A DNA stretch of 64,000 nt from Micractinium sp. NFX-FRZ (taxonomy: Eukaryota; Chlorophyta; Trebouxiophyceae; Chlorellales; Chlorellaceae). Each line of letters starts with the position of its first letter. Position 1 is the first letter of the stretch. The notes beneath the pieces were generated by a model. The model was not told the DNA's origin and did no database searches. It was given only the letters and a program-made list of their open reading frames with translations. The stretch covers positions 62,001-126,000 of the forward strand of contig JAPTJF010000054.1 of NCBI GenBank assembly GCA_029339195.1, given 5' to 3'. The position numbers and the translations under genes are program-made. Of this stretch, positions 45,011 to 57,000 are shown piece after piece.

Positions 45011-48000
45011 TCAGTGCAGCAACGCCAAGCCTGCTGCCGCCGCCGATGCCAGCGCCGCCGTCGACTGGGAGAGGTTGAGCAGCTGCTGGCCAGCTTCGTG
45101 GCCGCGTGCTGAGCCTGCTGCGCCCTGCCCGCTCGCACCCAGCTCCGGATCAAGAGACAGGTCGGGCAGCAGGAGCTCCAGCTGAGCTTGCTGCACCAGC
45201 TGCTGCAGCTGTGCCAGGCTTCTGCTCTGTGCGCGTCCTCGCAGCGAGGCTGCCTCGTCAGCCGCTGCTGCCGCTGCCGCAGGCAGCAGGGACAGCAGGT
45301 GCAGCACAGCTGCCACCAGGGCGGCCTCCAGCTGGGCCTTTGACCCTAGGTCTGCAGGCTCGCCCCGCTGCTGCTGCTGACCTGGCGCCAGCGCCGCTGA
45401 GCCTGCGGGTGGGGCTGCGACTTCAAAGCCGGAAGCCTTGCCTGCAGGTAGGAGGGATGCAAATAACCACGATGAGAACAGGCAGGGGCCGCAACCTAAG
45501 CGCAAGCTTTGGCGTGTGCACAGCACATGCATCGGAAAAGGCCAGCGAAGGCTGCTGGACCATGCAGCACCCCGTGCCAACGCGCACCATGCAGCGAACG
45601 GAAAGTGTTTGCTCGTCGCAATACGACATCCAGCATCCGCCATTGAACTCACCATCAAATAGCACCCCTGCCACGTCATCCAACAGCTGCACCAGGCTGG
45701 CAGGTGGCAGCACCCCGCCAGGTGGCAGGCCGCTGGCTGGCAGCGCCCAGCGGCGGCCCAGGCAGCGCAGCGCAGCGGCCGCCAGCGCACGGCTCCGGAA
45801 GTTGGGGCAGCCCCGGAGGAGGGCCAGCAGCTGCTGGAGCAAGGGGGACCAGTAGGGCTGTGCCTTGGGCGGCGGGCAGGCCAGCAGCTGACCGGCCGCC
45901 TCGCACGCTGCCCACTGCACCCGTGCGCTGCCGGCGGACAGGCACCGCTGCACCGCGTCGGCTGCTGCTGCCAGCAGCCCGTGCTGCTCATCGGCGGCCG
46001 CCAGCTGATGCTCTGCTGGAAGTGCGGCTTGCAGGGCAAACAGGCTGCCAATGGCCTGCAAGCCGCTTGGCCGTAGCTTGTCACTGTCCCCTGCTGCCGC
46101 CACAGCAAGCCGCAGACAAGCGGGCAGCGCAGCCGCGCCAGCCGCCAGTGCTGGTAGCACGGCTGCGGACTGATTCAAGCCGCTGCCGCCGCTGCTGCTG
46201 CTGCTGCTGCCAGCACTCACCGCCGCTGCCGCTGCCGCGTCTGCTGCCTGGCTGAGCATGTGGCAAAAGCCGGCCAGGGAGGCGGCAGCAGGGATGCGCA
46301 CCGCCAGCACGGAGTCCATGCAGCCGGCAGAGAGGGCAGCCAGGGCCTGCACTGGGCCTGCAGCACAGCAGGTTGACAAACCGGGCATCAGTCACAAGGG
46401 AGACATTTGAGTCAAACAGAAATGCGCAAGTTGGGGCCACATTTCAGCCAAGCACCGAGGGTCAGCAGCACATGCTGCAGCTGTGCGAATGAGAAGTGTT
46501 GGGAGGGCAGGTTCAGGTGCCACTCACCGTCAGGCACAGCACAGAGGGCCGGGGCACATGCCAAGGCTCCCACTGCCTTGAGGGCTGCCGCCCGCACGGG
46601 CGACGCCTCGTCCGCCGCAGCCGAGGCACAGCACCAGCCCAGCAGCTGCTGCTGCAGCCGGGGCGGCAGCGCAGCATCGGCAGCGGGCGAGAGGGCAGCG
46701 ATGACGGCCTGAGCCGCGGCACGCAGCAGCGGGCTGCTGTGGCGCACAGCTGGGGCAAGCACTTGGTCGGAGAGCTGCTGCCACTGGCCGGCAGCCGCCT
46801 GCGCTGCTGTGCCAGCAGCGGCACCAGCTGCCGGTGCGACAGATGCAGCACCGTGAGAAGCGGCAGGTTGCTCATCAGCCCCGTCGGCCCCTGGCTGCTG
46901 CCCGTCTGCCTGCAGGTAGTCCCCAGGCAGGCGCACGCTCTGCTGGGCCACCTTCTCGGGCAGCGTGCCATCTGCCGCGCCTGCAGGCAAGGGGGGAACA
47001 AAGAGGCTGGGGGGCTGGGGGTCTCAACCGAAATAGTGGACTGCTCGCCCTGACCTTGAGCGACTCTTGTGCAGTCTGTCCTGCCCTCTCTCTCAGGGCA
47101 ACGCCAAGAAAGCAGGCGGCAACAACTGACGCTGCTACAAGTTACCCTGCCATAACTTATGCTGTACTGCTTTGCTTCTGCACCCACCTTGCGTGGATCT
47201 GGGGGACTGGGGGACCACCTGGCCCGGAAGCGCCGCCCCGGCTCGGCCCAGCGCCAGCAGCCGCTCCCAGCAGCCCTCCAGCAGTGCAGCGTGCTGCTGC
47301 GCCACCCCACGCAGCGCCATGACGGCTTCCAGCTGCAGCGCTGGATGCTGGCAGGCCGCGTAGGCAAACAGCAGCTGCAGCAGCTGCTGGTGTCGCCCCT
47401 CGACGCCACCGCCAGGTGGCGCCACCGCAGGGCTGCCAGGTGGCGACAGCAGCTGCTGCGCAAGCGCTGCCGCTGCCGCCTTGCTGCTGAAGGCCGCTGC
47501 CAGGCAGGCGAGGCAGGCAGATGCCACGGGGAGCTGCTCTGTTGACAAGCCGCCGACACCGCCAGGCGGCGTGGCCCGCGCCAGGCAGCCTTGCAGCGCC
47601 GCCACGCACATCGGCAGCAGCTGCGGCGGCAGGCGGTGGTACGGCGCGCCCAGCAGCAGCGTGCCCAGCGCGCGCATCGCTGAGGCAAGGACCAAGGGGT
47701 CGTGCTCATGCTGTATGCTGTGCAGCAGCGCACGGTGAAGGGCCACCAGCATTTGGCCCAGGCTGGCAGACAGGGTGATGAAGCCCCTGCAGGGAACGGG
47801 AATGGGGATGGAGCGGTACACGCAGCAGCCAGGCGCATGTTGGCAAAGATGGCGGGTGCGGGGACGCCGGGAGGGCACGAACTTTCAAGCGCACCTTGAC
47901 CAGTTCAGGCTTGGATGCCCCAGAGAACATCAGCCAAGCACGGAAGCACCCCCTAGGCAGGCGAACTGCGTCGGCAAGCAACTCTGAGCCAGCAGCAGCA

Positions 48001-50064
48001 CATGCCGGGCTCACGGCCAGGGGGCCTGGCAGAGCGTGCCCAGCACGCACGACGTGCCTGACAGGCTGGCGGTCCATGTCGCGCGCTTCGGCCACCGCCA
48101 GGTATGCCCGCTGTGCCGGCCCCTCTAGCAGTGTCGTAATGGTGGCCGCCGCCGCATGCCGCACCCGCATCTGAGGGTCGTGCAGCAGCAGGTGCGCCAC
48201 AGAAGTGGAGCCGGTGGCGGTGGGGCCCCACCCGCCACGCCGGTTGAACACCTGCAAGGCAACGGCAGCGGCAGGAGGGGCAGGCTGGGGTGGGTGGTGT
48301 GGCAGGACATCAAGAATGCCAGGCATGCCAGGCCAAGCACTAGCTGCTGAGCACGCTGCGCTGTGCAGAGGTCACCACGGGGCAAGCAGCACCGAGAATG
48401 GGACATGCGACAGCCCTGCAGACGTGCATTGCGTGCTTTGTGGCCTCTGCGCCCGGTCACCCACCGCATCAGACATGGGCAGCAGCGCTGTCCAGCTACC
48501 GTGCAGGCTCTTTGCGTCCGCTTTGGCCAACAGCTGCAGGCAGGCGAGCGCCCCGGAGCGCACGCGACCCGCATGGTGCCGCTCGCTGCCCCCGCCGCCG
48601 CCCACACCCTCTGCATCGCTGCTCTCGCTGTCTGAAGACTCCAGCGGCGGGTGGCAGCGAGCTGCGCCAGTGTCGCTGCTGCTGCGGGCACGGCCGTGTG
48701 CAGCCGCCCCGCCACTGGCGGAGGCAGGCTCTTCCTGCATGCTGCTGCGGGCGTGGGGAGGGCGGTACTTGCCAGGAGAGGCAGCCACACCACCCGGCAG
48801 CGCCCCCCGGCTTGGCGAGCCTGCCACCGGCCCGCCTGGTGGTGCTGCTGGTGCGGTAGCAGCGGCCGGTGGGGGAGCCACTGCGCTGCTGCTGCTGCTG
48901 CTGCTGCGGTTGGGCGTGCTGCTGCCGCTGCCGCCGCCGCCAGCGCCGCGCTGCTGCCCGCCGTAGCTGAACAGGCGCTGCAGCGCTGGTGCCAGGCCGG
49001 CCGCTGCGAGGCCGTGGTCTTTCTTGGCCTGCTGGGGGGCACAGCATGGGATGCACTTGTCATTGGCAAGTCATTTGGTCAAAGCAAATGTGTGTGAAGC
49101 TCAGGCATGTGGCATGCACGCCAGGCATGAGGAGGAGCAGGTGCCACACAACGTGCTGCAACATGTGAGGAAGCAGGAACACAGGTGGGAGGTGCCCATG
49201 CTGCGCCTCACATAGCGGCAGAGCGTCCTACAAGCTATGCCCAACACTGAGAGTTGCATAACTGCGGATACCTGCTACTCACCTCTGCCAGCAGCACTTG
49301 CAGGGCCTTGAGGAGCTTGCACAGCAGGCGGGTCGTAGAGGGCGCCTCTGGCGGTGCCCCGCCACCGCCGCCGCCGCACGCTCCGACCACTTGCTGCTCC
49401 AGTGCTGCCGCCACTGCCGCAACAGCAGCCGCCAGCTCAGCCTTGAGGGCCTGGGGGTACCATTGAGGCAGCTGGACGAGCAGCTCCATGCAGCAGCAGG
49501 TCAGCTCGGCGGCTGCGATGCTGAGCGGCTGACGCTGCGGCGCCCGGCAGAGGCGGCACAGCAGCTGCAGCATCTGCCGGCTGGCTGCCGGCTGCAGCTT
49601 CACCCTCCTTGCACTGATGAGTGCGAGGAGCAGGTTTGCTGCCTCTGATTGCAGCGGTATCGCAGCAAGCACAGGGTCACTATCGCTGCCAGCGCCGCCG
49701 GCGCCGCCGCCGCTGCCCACTGCCAGCCACGCACTGCCCAGCGTCACCAGTTGTGCAGCAGCATCTGGCGACAGCGAGGCAGGAAGTGACCTGACTAGGG
49801 CGCGGCACAGTGCCAGCTGCTGGTCCAACGGAGGCTGCCTGCAGGGTCGGGGAGGCACACAAGGGGACAGTGGCGTTGGGCGGAGGTGGCGGGTGGGCGG
49901 GCGGCGGCAGCACTGCAACCGCAGGAGCGGCAGCTCGTCCAGGCATTCAGTGCCCGCGCTCACCTCCCGTTCTGCAGCTCCTTGGCCTGCGCCAGGCTCT
50001 CCGAGAAGCTGGGGCGGCCTTCTCCCGACAGGGAAAGCGCCGCAAGGCGTTGCGGCAGCCCCAT
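45011..50064 (-). CDS. HEATR6: HEATR6-like HEAT-repeat protein
   Basis: Helical-repeat scaffold of about 1200 residues; biochemical role unknown. Exons: 49964-50064, 49283-49838, 48465-49028, about 48058-48251, 47188-47786, 46528-46980, 45653-46357 and 45011-45441. It begins with alanine/leucine HEAT-type helices. After a Ser/Gly-rich linker comes VRHAAAATITTLLEG, then GFITLSASLGQMLVALHRAL with APYHRLPPQL, which is the order of blocks in HEATR6 (DUF4042) proteins. The right-hand helices continue to [11 protein letters not shown] and a TGA stop. The donor of exon 4 is unsure: phase requires a GC donor near 48058 (GTCAG then GCACG), while a GT donor nearby would break the frame. The Ser/Asp/Glu-rich stretch in exon 3 (SSDSESSDAEG) looks like a phosphorylated linker. 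Confidence 0.82.
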
Positions 50065-50376
50065 GGTAAATCTGTGTCGATGCACAGGCTATGCCAGAGA
50101 TCGAGGGGCTGCTCAGATGAAGCTGGGGCACTGCCCACAGGTGATGTGATCGTCGCCTTGAGGCGACGGTTCGCCTGCTGACGTTGTGGCGCTGCAAATA
50201 CTGTTAAACGAGTAATGACGTCGACAGCCAACGGGAACAGAAGAGAAGGCGGGCAGAACAGGAGATGAGCTGGCGCCGCCACGTGCCAATGCTACAGCTA
50301 CAAGAGAACAGAGAACAGTGGAAGAGGTACTTGGCTACAGCTACTTGGATAGCCACTCAACACGGGGTCGCTGGAC
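50065..50376. other. Intergenic between HEATR6-like gene and WEE1
   Basis: 312 bp, with no exon or repeat seen; it should contain the HEATR6-like promoter and the WEE1 3' end. Confidence 0.5.
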
Positions 50377-53300
50377 TCAGCACGCCCTCGACCGCTGCAG
50401 CACCAGGCCACCAAACTGCTTGCTGCTGCGGGTGTCGGCCGCCATTGCCGTGCCTCCCTCCAGGGAGGTCGCTGCGCTCTGTGTGGAGGCCGTGCTCAGC
50501 TGGTGTGCCAGCTGGCGCTGCCCGCCGCTGTGGCCGCCAGGCGAGCCCGCCCGCTTGGCCAGCAGGGTGGACTGCAGCACCTTTTCAGCGCTGGGCCGGT
50601 CCTCTGGCTTGGGCGACATGAGCGCCCTGCGGGAAGAGCAAGGCGCAATCAGTGAGCGGGAGGTGAGCGAGCGCGCAGGCGGGAAAATACCAATAAGTTG
50701 CTGCAGGTGGGACGGGGAAGCAGCATGCAAACTTCAGGCATGCACAGCCATCCACAGCATGATCTGCATGCATGCCCGCCTGCAACCGTGAGATTTGCCC
50801 TGCTCAGCCCCTGGCCTGCCAGCAGCCAGGCCCGCCCAGCCCGGCACCTGCGCCCACAGCACGCCTCACTTGATCATGGCGGCAAAGCGCTGTGTGCAGG
50901 TGGGCAGCATGGGCAGCCTGCCTGCGCGCAGCTCCTGGTAGTGCGGCCCCCCCGAGGGCAGCTCGCTGCGCGTAGCCAGCTCCAGCAGCGAGGCCCCCAG
51001 GGAGAACATGTCGGCCTTGTGCAGCTGGCGCAGGTCGCCGTTGAGCACCTCCAGGGGCAGGTAGCTGTCGGGGGGAGAGGGGGGGGGCGGGACAGGGTGG
51101 CAGGGGCCGCTGTGTCAGACAGCAGCGTATTGTGACACATAACCCAAGTGGGATGCACGCAGGGGTAAAAGCAGGGACGACAGCGGCGTCGTCGAACTTG
51201 TTGTTGCCGCCGGTGCAGCGCGCCTGGGGGATGTGGACAAGCCAACAGCTGTGCAGCGTGTTCATGCATGCAGGTGTGCAAGGGCGTGCGGTGCTGCCAA
51301 CCACGCAACACAAAGCTGCCCGCTCAGCAGCAGCCACCATTGCACCACTGCCCACCCACCGGCAGTCTCCCTCGTCAAAGGCTGCGGGCGTCTTGAGGTC
51401 CAGCCGCGTGGCCTGCCCAAAGTCCCCCAGCTTGTACCGCACCGCGGGGCAGGCTGTACTGCCTGCCGCCCCCGCCTCCTCCTCTGCAACGTCCTGCAGG
51501 TAGATGTTGTCTGGCTTGACGTCCAGATGGGCCACCCCGTGCCGGTGCAGGTGCGCCAGCGCCGATGCCATCTGCATGCACCAGGTGGTGCAGTGTTTGG
51601 AAGTTCAGACGGGATGGGTGGGGTGAGAGGGAGGGCAGGAGGCGTGCAAGAGGGGTGCAGCGCCGGTGCAAGCACCAACTGCGGCCACAGGGGTGCGCTG
51701 GCACGGCATCAAGCTTGCTTCTGCACCCTGCATGCCGAGCCACCCTGCCTACTGTTTTAGTTGCCCAGCCACCTGCCAGTCGTCCCCCTCCCCTCTCAAC
51801 CCCTCCCCAGCCCACCTGCCGCAGCACGTCCAGCAGGTCCGCCTCCCTCAGCTGCTCCCCCAGCGACGAGTGTATGGCCAGGTTGACGTCGCACTTCTCC
51901 AGCTGCAGGTACAGGTGCTCTCCCTCGTCCGACTGCAGCTCAGTCCAGCACCCAAAGTACTGCACCACGTTGGGGTGCGGCGGCAGGTGCGCCAGCACCT
52001 GGACCTCCTGCAACAGCAGCAGGCAAAACGGGCAGGGGAGACGGACTGGTTTTCATATTTGAAACAGGGGGGGGAGTAGAGCAGAGGCAGGACCATTGGG
52101 CTTGGGGCGGAAGACGCAAGGGCAACGACAGGACCGCCGTTCTGAACCACCCGGCCTTCCCTCGGTATTGCACCTGCACCATCCCTTTGCCTGCCTGGTG
52201 CCTACCTCTCTGCCCGTTACGCGGTTGTCAAGCAACCCACCCCAGTGTTTCTGCCCCCTCAGCCACCAGCCACCACACCTGGATGAACTGCGCAAACGCT
52301 GGGCAGTCGGGGCTGGCCTCCCGCTGGCTGCGCTTCACCGCGTACTCCCGCCCGTCCAGGCGGTGCCGCACGCGGAACACCTTGCTGAAGTTGCCCGACC
52401 CCAGCAGCCCCACCTCCTTGAAGTCCTGCCTGCAGGGTGCCACGAACAATCGCAAATGAGGGAGCTGCGGCACGCAAGCAAGCGGGGTAGGCATGAGCTG
52501 CAAGGGGGTTGCGGTGAGGGACAAGAAGGAGCAACGCACATTGGCCAACACTGGGTCCTTCTGACGGTCTAAACACTGCATGCTGGTTCAGCATCAGTTA
52601 CACATGCTACCTGTCTTTCATTATGTGCCTTTTTGCCCCCCCCGCTCGTCGCACCCCACCCCTGCCCATTGGTACCTGCCCTGCCACCCCTCAGTGCCGC
52701 ACCTGTATCGCGACAGCACATGCTGCTGTGGCCGGGGTGCCTTCCAGGCCGCATAATCCTCCTCGCTCTCCTCTTCTGCAAAAATGCTGCGGTAGCAGGG
52801 CGGCGACTGCAAGCGCACCAGCGGCCGGCGCCCGTCTGCGCCGTAGCCGCCGCTGCCGCGGCCAGAGGGCCCCGCAAACCCGCCGCGTGGCTCCGTCAGC
52901 AGGGCAGCCTCCTCCATGCCGACATCTGCGCCACGAAGGCAGAGAGGGCATGCAGTGAGCTATAAGTGTGGAGGCAGCAGCTGCAAGCCAGACCTGGAGT
53001 GAGGCCTGCAGGGCGTCCAACCGCATGCTTGAAGCAGTGTGCAAGGCCACACCCACCACAAGAACCTACCAGCTGCAGGCCGGCCATCCCCTGCCACTCT
53101 CACCACCCGAGCATTGGCCAGGGCAGGGCCCTTTGCCACGCACCTGCTCCACCCTGGCGCGGCCGCTTGACGCGGTTGGGTGACAGGCGTGCAGGCGAGC
53201 GCTTGGCATCCTTTGGGTCGTAGTCCATTCCAAACTGGTCAACAGGGGTGATAAAGTCTTGAGTGCCCAGAAAGTCTTGCTGTGAGAGCGAGGGAATTTC

Positions 53301-53537
53301 CAGCGGCGGCAGCGCCCCGCCACCCCCGCCGCCGCTGCTGCTGGGTGCTGACGCCGGCGGCAGCGGTAGCTGCGCACTTGCCACTGGCGGGCCCGCCTCG
53401 CTGAACAGCGGCACCGGCGGCTTGTCCTGTGTGGGCGGCCCGCACGTCGACTGGCTGCTCAGGCTCATGTTTTTGAGCGTCTGCCCCAGCTGCGCACTGG
53501 GCGTCGGCTGCGACGCCTGCGAGAAGGACAGCTTCAT
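50377..53537 (-). CDS. WEE1: WEE1-type cyclin-dependent kinase inhibitory kinase
   Basis: Nuclear kinase that phosphorylates the inhibitory Tyr of CDK1-type kinases to delay mitosis. Seven exons (53144-53537, 52703-52925, 52279-52429, 51816-52007, 51360-51571, 50870-51064, 50377-50626) close to 538 residues. Kinase domain: glycine loop GSGNFSKVF (216-224), VAIK-type Lys K238, catalytic loop HLDVKPDN (335-342), DFG at 370-372, and the WEE1 signature EGDCRYLPLEVL. QLEKCDVNL matches plant WEE1. The N-terminal 200 residues are Ser/Pro-rich with RLSPNRVKRPR, probably regulatory. The Met at 53537 is the first in the open exon; an upstream exon is not excluded. It shares its 5' flank with MCM2 on the other strand. 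Confidence 0.93.
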
Positions 53538-54030
53538 CCTGCTGCAGCTGTGTTGCTGCTGCTGAGCTGCAGCGGGCACGGGACGTTAATAGGGCAATGA
53601 GAGAGTGCGTATCGCAGTGAAACAGGTGCACGTGGTGGACAGGCGGCGCCAGCCAGCTGCGGCAGGTGGCGGCGGCGGCACAACGCCAAGGCGGCAGGAG
53701 CCTGCAGCCACCTGCGCCACGGGCGCACGTCATCTTTGGGCTCACCGGCACGTTCCGCGCCAAGGGAAGGCCAGGGCGGGGGCCCAGCGCCCGACTGGCG
53801 AGAGCTGCGAGCGTATTTCAACCGCAGGGCCAGCTGAGGCTGAGGCAACAGGCGCAGAGCTTTAGGATCGCCTGGAAGAAATCGATAAACCGCAAACAGT
53901 TGGCTAATTGTAAACGTGAACCGCGGACAGCCGGCTTCGTGCTGTGCTGGGCTGCTGGCTTGGCCTGCTGCGCCCCTCCTTCAATCGCTGCGGCCCAATT
54001 GCTGCCTGCATACGCGCCCTGGGCCGCCGC
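53538..54030. promoter_or_regulatory. Divergent promoter between WEE1 and MCM2
   Basis: 493 bp between the two start codons, containing both 5' flanks. GCGCCAAG at 53757-53764 is one base from the E2F site TTTGGCGC read on the minus strand, and ACGTCA occurs at about 53727. Both are weak single sites, but E2F control would fit two S/G2-phase genes. Confidence 0.5.
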
Positions 54031-57000
54031 ATGAGATTTGTTGCCGCCATGGTGAGACTGTGCAGCCTGGGAAGCGATCATCAATTTGAACCCGAGCGGA
54101 TTGCCCGGCGGTCGCCCTGCAGCCTTCTGAGCGTGCCCGATCGCCACTGCAGGATCCCCACGAGAATGAGGCCAGGAGCGATGTTGAGGACGAGGTGGAG
54201 GAGCCCAGCCGCCTCGAGGGCTCGGATGCTGAGGGGGAGGACCTGCTGGACAACATGGAGGCGTGCGTGGGTTGCGGGAGGTGCAGGGGGCTGCTCAGCG
54301 CCGCGGGCAGAGCGCTGCAGCCTGGGCAAGAGCAGAAGAGTGGCGGGCCGCCCGCCGCTGCCGTCTGGCCTGGCGAGAAGGCGTACCCACGCCTCCTCCG
54401 CCACATCGACATGCTTGCGGCTTGGCACCGGACTGCGCCAGTTTCCCACTCATGACCAGAATAGGAGCGGCCGCAGAATCAGCGTTGCAGAGTTGACACA
54501 GCTGGCGTCCCCACCACGGCACCAGGCCAATGCGCCGCGTGCGCTTCACACCCGTGCTCCGCGCCCCCCTCCCTCTGCCTCCATCGCCTCCCTGCAGGGA
54601 CTACCGCCCCATGGAGCACCTGGATCGCTACGAAGGTGACGGCATTGATGACGGATACGTTGAGGACATCACCGAGGAGGAGCGCTTTGCTGCCAGGCTG
54701 GCGGCGGAGCGCGAGCTGGCGGAGCGGGACGTGGTGGAGGGGCGCGTGACGGGGCGCCGCCGCGGGCTGCCCGCCGCACTGGAGGGTGCGTGCCAAGTGG
54801 AGGGGCCCGGGCCGGGGGTCACCATAGCAGGCAGCAGGGCGGGAAGGCACTGCTGCTTCATGGGGAGCCGAGAAGGCGAGGGGGCTGCTGCCTTGCATGT
54901 GCTGGCAGTTGTGCTTGCTCCACGCCTCTCTGCAGGCGCAGCGCACACAGCCTTGCTCCTGGTTCCCATATCCTACTTCTTACCTAGTCGTCTATTCCTT
55001 TCTTCTCCTGCTGCAGAGGAGCTGGACGAGGATGAGCGGCGGCCTCGCCGGCGGCGGCGGCTGGAGGATGCGCAGGCGGGGATGGATGACGAGGACCTGG
55101 TGGGTGGGGGGCAGGGGTGCAGCACAAGAGGAGAGGGCTGCATCTTGTGGGAAGCACAAGCACACATGTGGTCAGGGAGGGCCGGGCTACTGGATTGGAA
55201 GCAGGGGGGCCATCTGGCAGGTGTGGGAGTGAGGAGGGTGGGGTGGCATGGCAAGGAAGTTCCTCGCTCACAGGGTCACCGCCCGCCCCCGGCTCCACCC
55301 CACTGCTGGTTGAGGAGGAAGGCAACCCGGGCGAGGGCCGCCCCCCGACACTAGCACGGACATTCACTGTTGTTCAAAACACTGAACTGTGCAGGGTGAG
55401 GTGGAGATTGATCTGGAGGAGGCACGCGGCCCCATCCGGGAGTGGATTGCGCAGGAGCCGGTGCGGCGCGAGGTCAAGCGCCGCTTCGCCAAGCTGCTGC
55501 GTGGGTTCACCGACGAGAACGGGGATGCGGTGTACCGCCAGCGCGTGCGCGACATGGTCCGCAGTGAGTGGGCTAAAAGAGGGGTTGTCTGGAGCGTGTG
55601 TGTGGGTATTGTGACGAGAGAAGGAGAAAGGGAGCGGGCTGGGAGGGGGATGCTGTGTGGAGCTTGGATGACTCGCTGCTGGTCTCACTGCTGCTCCCCA
55701 TGTTGCCAACATTCTTTCCCTTGCCCCACGCCTCCCTTTCGTGCACTCAAACTCTGACACTGCAGCCAGCAGCGCCACGCTGGAGGTCAGCCACCCGGGC
55801 ATTGCCAAACACCATGCCCGCTTCCTCTTCCTCTCCTTTCCCTTACATCTCCCTTTCGTGCCCCCCACACTTCTGGCAACCCTCTGCAGCCAACAGCGCC
55901 GCGCTTGAAGTCAACCACCCGGACATTGCCAACACCATGCCCTGTTGTCTCCCCTTCCTTCCCTTCCCTCACATCTCCCTTCTCCCCTTTGGTACCATGT
56001 GCAGCCAACAGCGCCACCCTGGAGGTCAACCACCCGGGCATTGCCAACACGATGCCCACTTGTTCCCCCTTCCGTCCCTTCCCTCACATCTCCCTTCTCC
56101 CCTCCACCATGTGCAGCCAACAGCGCCACCCTGGAGGTCAACTACCTCGACATTGCCAACACCATGCCCGTTTGGTTGCCCTTTTACCTTCCTTTGCATC
56201 ATCCTCCACCATGTGCAGCCAACAGCGCCACGCTCGAGGTCAACTACCTGGACATTGCCAACACCATGCCGGTGGTGGCCATCTGGCTGGCAGACCACCC
56301 ACGTGAGATGCTGCCCATCCTGGGGGAGACCGCCAAGTGAGTGCCAGCGGTGTGAGCAGTGAGGTGGCGGGGATGGAAGGGTAGCTGGGCTGGCCCTGCG
56401 CAGCGGGCTGATGCTGCCCATCCCTGGGGGAGAGCGCCAAGTGAGTGCTCAAACACTGAGCGGCGTGGGTACTCAACTGTGGTACTACTGGACGGTGCAG
56501 CTGACCGGTGTGGCGGGGCTGAGGGGCAGCTGGGCTGGTCTTGAGCAGTGGCTGATGCTGCCCATCCTGGGGGGCCGGTGGACCCGAGGGGCCCAGGGGG
56601 TGAAGTGTGGGCATTGGCATGGTGCCGAGTGCAATAGCTTACCAATTGTGTGTCAATTCACAACAAGCAAGAGGATGAGCAAGAGTAGCGAGCTGGCGGT
56701 GGAAGGGGATAAGAATGCATCTCGTTGAAATTGCAGCACCAACAACACATAGTGACCACCTCCTCTGAATCTCTTGTGCTGCCGCAGGGAGGTGGGGCTG
56801 GAGGAGTTTGGCAATATAGGCAGACAATGTAGACAGCACCACTGGATACTGACCTTTTGGCCATGCCTGTGTTGCTGCCTGCAGGGAGGTGGCCCTGGAG
56901 GAGTTTGAGGACTTCAGCAACGTGCAGGACAGCGTGTTTGTGCGCATCGCAAACATCCCGCTCCAGGAGTCCATCCGCGACCTGCGGTGAGGCGATGCCG

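Noticed and set aside
47895..48058. Extension of HEATR6-like exon 4 to 47895
   Set aside because: It stays open, but its phase does not fit exon 5 and the extra residues have no counterpart in the family; a GC donor near 48058 fits better.
51180..51240. Extra WEE1 exon (GGNNKFDDAAVVP)
   Set aside because: The phase of exons 5 and 6 joins directly as EGDCRYLPLEV, the family signature, without it.
55766..56170. Array copies as real alternative exons of MCM2
   Set aside because: They lack donors at their ends, and conserved MCM2 sequence continues only from the last copy. Minor use is not excluded.
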